Positions 63,781 through 64,000 of a stretch of 64,000 nucleotides of DNA are shown here, in pieces. The stretch spans positions 135,456,755 to 135,520,754 of the forward strand of contig OW804094.1 of the NCBI GenBank assembly GCA_942159475.1. Direction: 5' to 3'. The notes under the pieces are model-generated. The model was not told the origin of the DNA and searched no databases. It worked only from the letters and a program-made list of their open reading frames with translations. The position numbers and the translations under genes were made by a program. Positions within the stretch are counted from its first letter, which is position 1. Every line of letters starts with the position of its first letter. Source of the stretch: Sthenelais limicola (lineage: Eukaryota; Annelida; Polychaeta; Phyllodocida; Sigalionidae).

Positions 63781-64000
63781 GGGTCAGATTTTCAGAAAAT
63801 GTACAATTGGCAGCTCTATACATTTAGGACATTCTGCTTAATTTGGCTGGACAATGATGAATACCGGGTATATCTGAGTATATTTGGGATCGCCCTGATT
63901 TATAGCATCAGTTCTGTTATGTTAAACTGCATTTTGAAGCTCATTTTTATCTTAAATGTGGGTTTTTTGAGAGGATTTGTGAAGGCGAATTGTACATGTT
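63781..64000 (+). mobile_element. Family A MITE, cut by window end
   Basis: GGGTCAGATTTTCAG at the left; the copy is complete up to GCGAATTGTACATGTT where the window stops. ATCT precedes it; the matching right flank is outside. Confidence 0.86.

Overview
This window is non-coding DNA from an animal genome, most likely an invertebrate with a large, AT-rich, transposon-laden genome. I find no host gene, no tRNA, no rRNA and no CRISPR array. The only convincing coding sequence is the 5'-truncated tail of a non-LTR retrotransposon (positions 61803-62882, reverse transcriptase with an FADD active site). The type of elements (CR1/jockey-like LINE, many MITEs, long microsatellites) points to a metazoan. 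The recurrent octamer TAGGCCTA and a SINE-like piece with a GAGTGAGTGAG leader recall marine invertebrates, but I cannot name a phylum from sequence alone.

The window is dominated by short non-autonomous DNA transposons, which I defined here by comparing copies with each other. Family A (about 235 bp, 28-bp terminal inverted repeats, TIRs, beginning GGGTCAG) has about 34 copies. Family B (about 400 bp, ends GTGATGTG) has about 15. Family C (about 340 bp, AATAGGGGA ends) has 7. Family D (about 200 bp, almost entirely palindromic, 3-bp target duplication) has 5. Family E (about 207 bp, CAGTCTAGG ends) has 11, including short deletion derivatives. Hairpin families F, G, H, I, J and L and two unnamed hairpins add about a dozen more. 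Copy-to-copy comparison gives target-site duplications: 4 bp for A, B and E, and 3 bp (TTA/TAA/ATA) for D, G and L, which is the PIF/Harbinger pattern.

Layout: 1-6 kb, D, C, A, B and E copies; 6.66-7.48 kb, a GGA-rich purine array; 8-19 kb, dense A/B/E/F/G/I copies and LINE tails; 19.8-20.4 kb, a 176-bp CT-rich tandem array; 21.9-22.2 kb, a 22-bp tandem array; 22.3-32.6 kb, more A, B, D and H copies between unique blocks; 32.9-35.1 kb, a CT-rich block and a complementary GA-rich block; 35.4-36.7 kb, a 375-bp tandem array with a family A element in each complete unit; 37.5-42.4 kb, H, C and A copies and a 600-bp CCTAT minisatellite that grows out of a C terminus; 42.6-43.3 kb, a promoter-like, possibly LTR-derived stretch; 44.9-45.75 kb, a 42-bp tandem array interrupted by a D element; 46-61 kb, more A, B, C and E copies plus a long-TIR element with GC-rich subrepeats (53.47-54.12 kb) and a CpG-rich patch (54.5-54.87 kb); 61.7-63.2 kb, the truncated LINE; then one E copy and one A copy cut by the window end.

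Nothing here works together as a pathway. The interest lies in repeat biology: nested insertions that give relative ages and empty sites, end-specific TIR variants, micro-insertions of palindromes, and tandem arrays that start at transposon ends. Strand for families A, B, C and E is an internal convention (+ means the same orientation as the reference copy described for that family).
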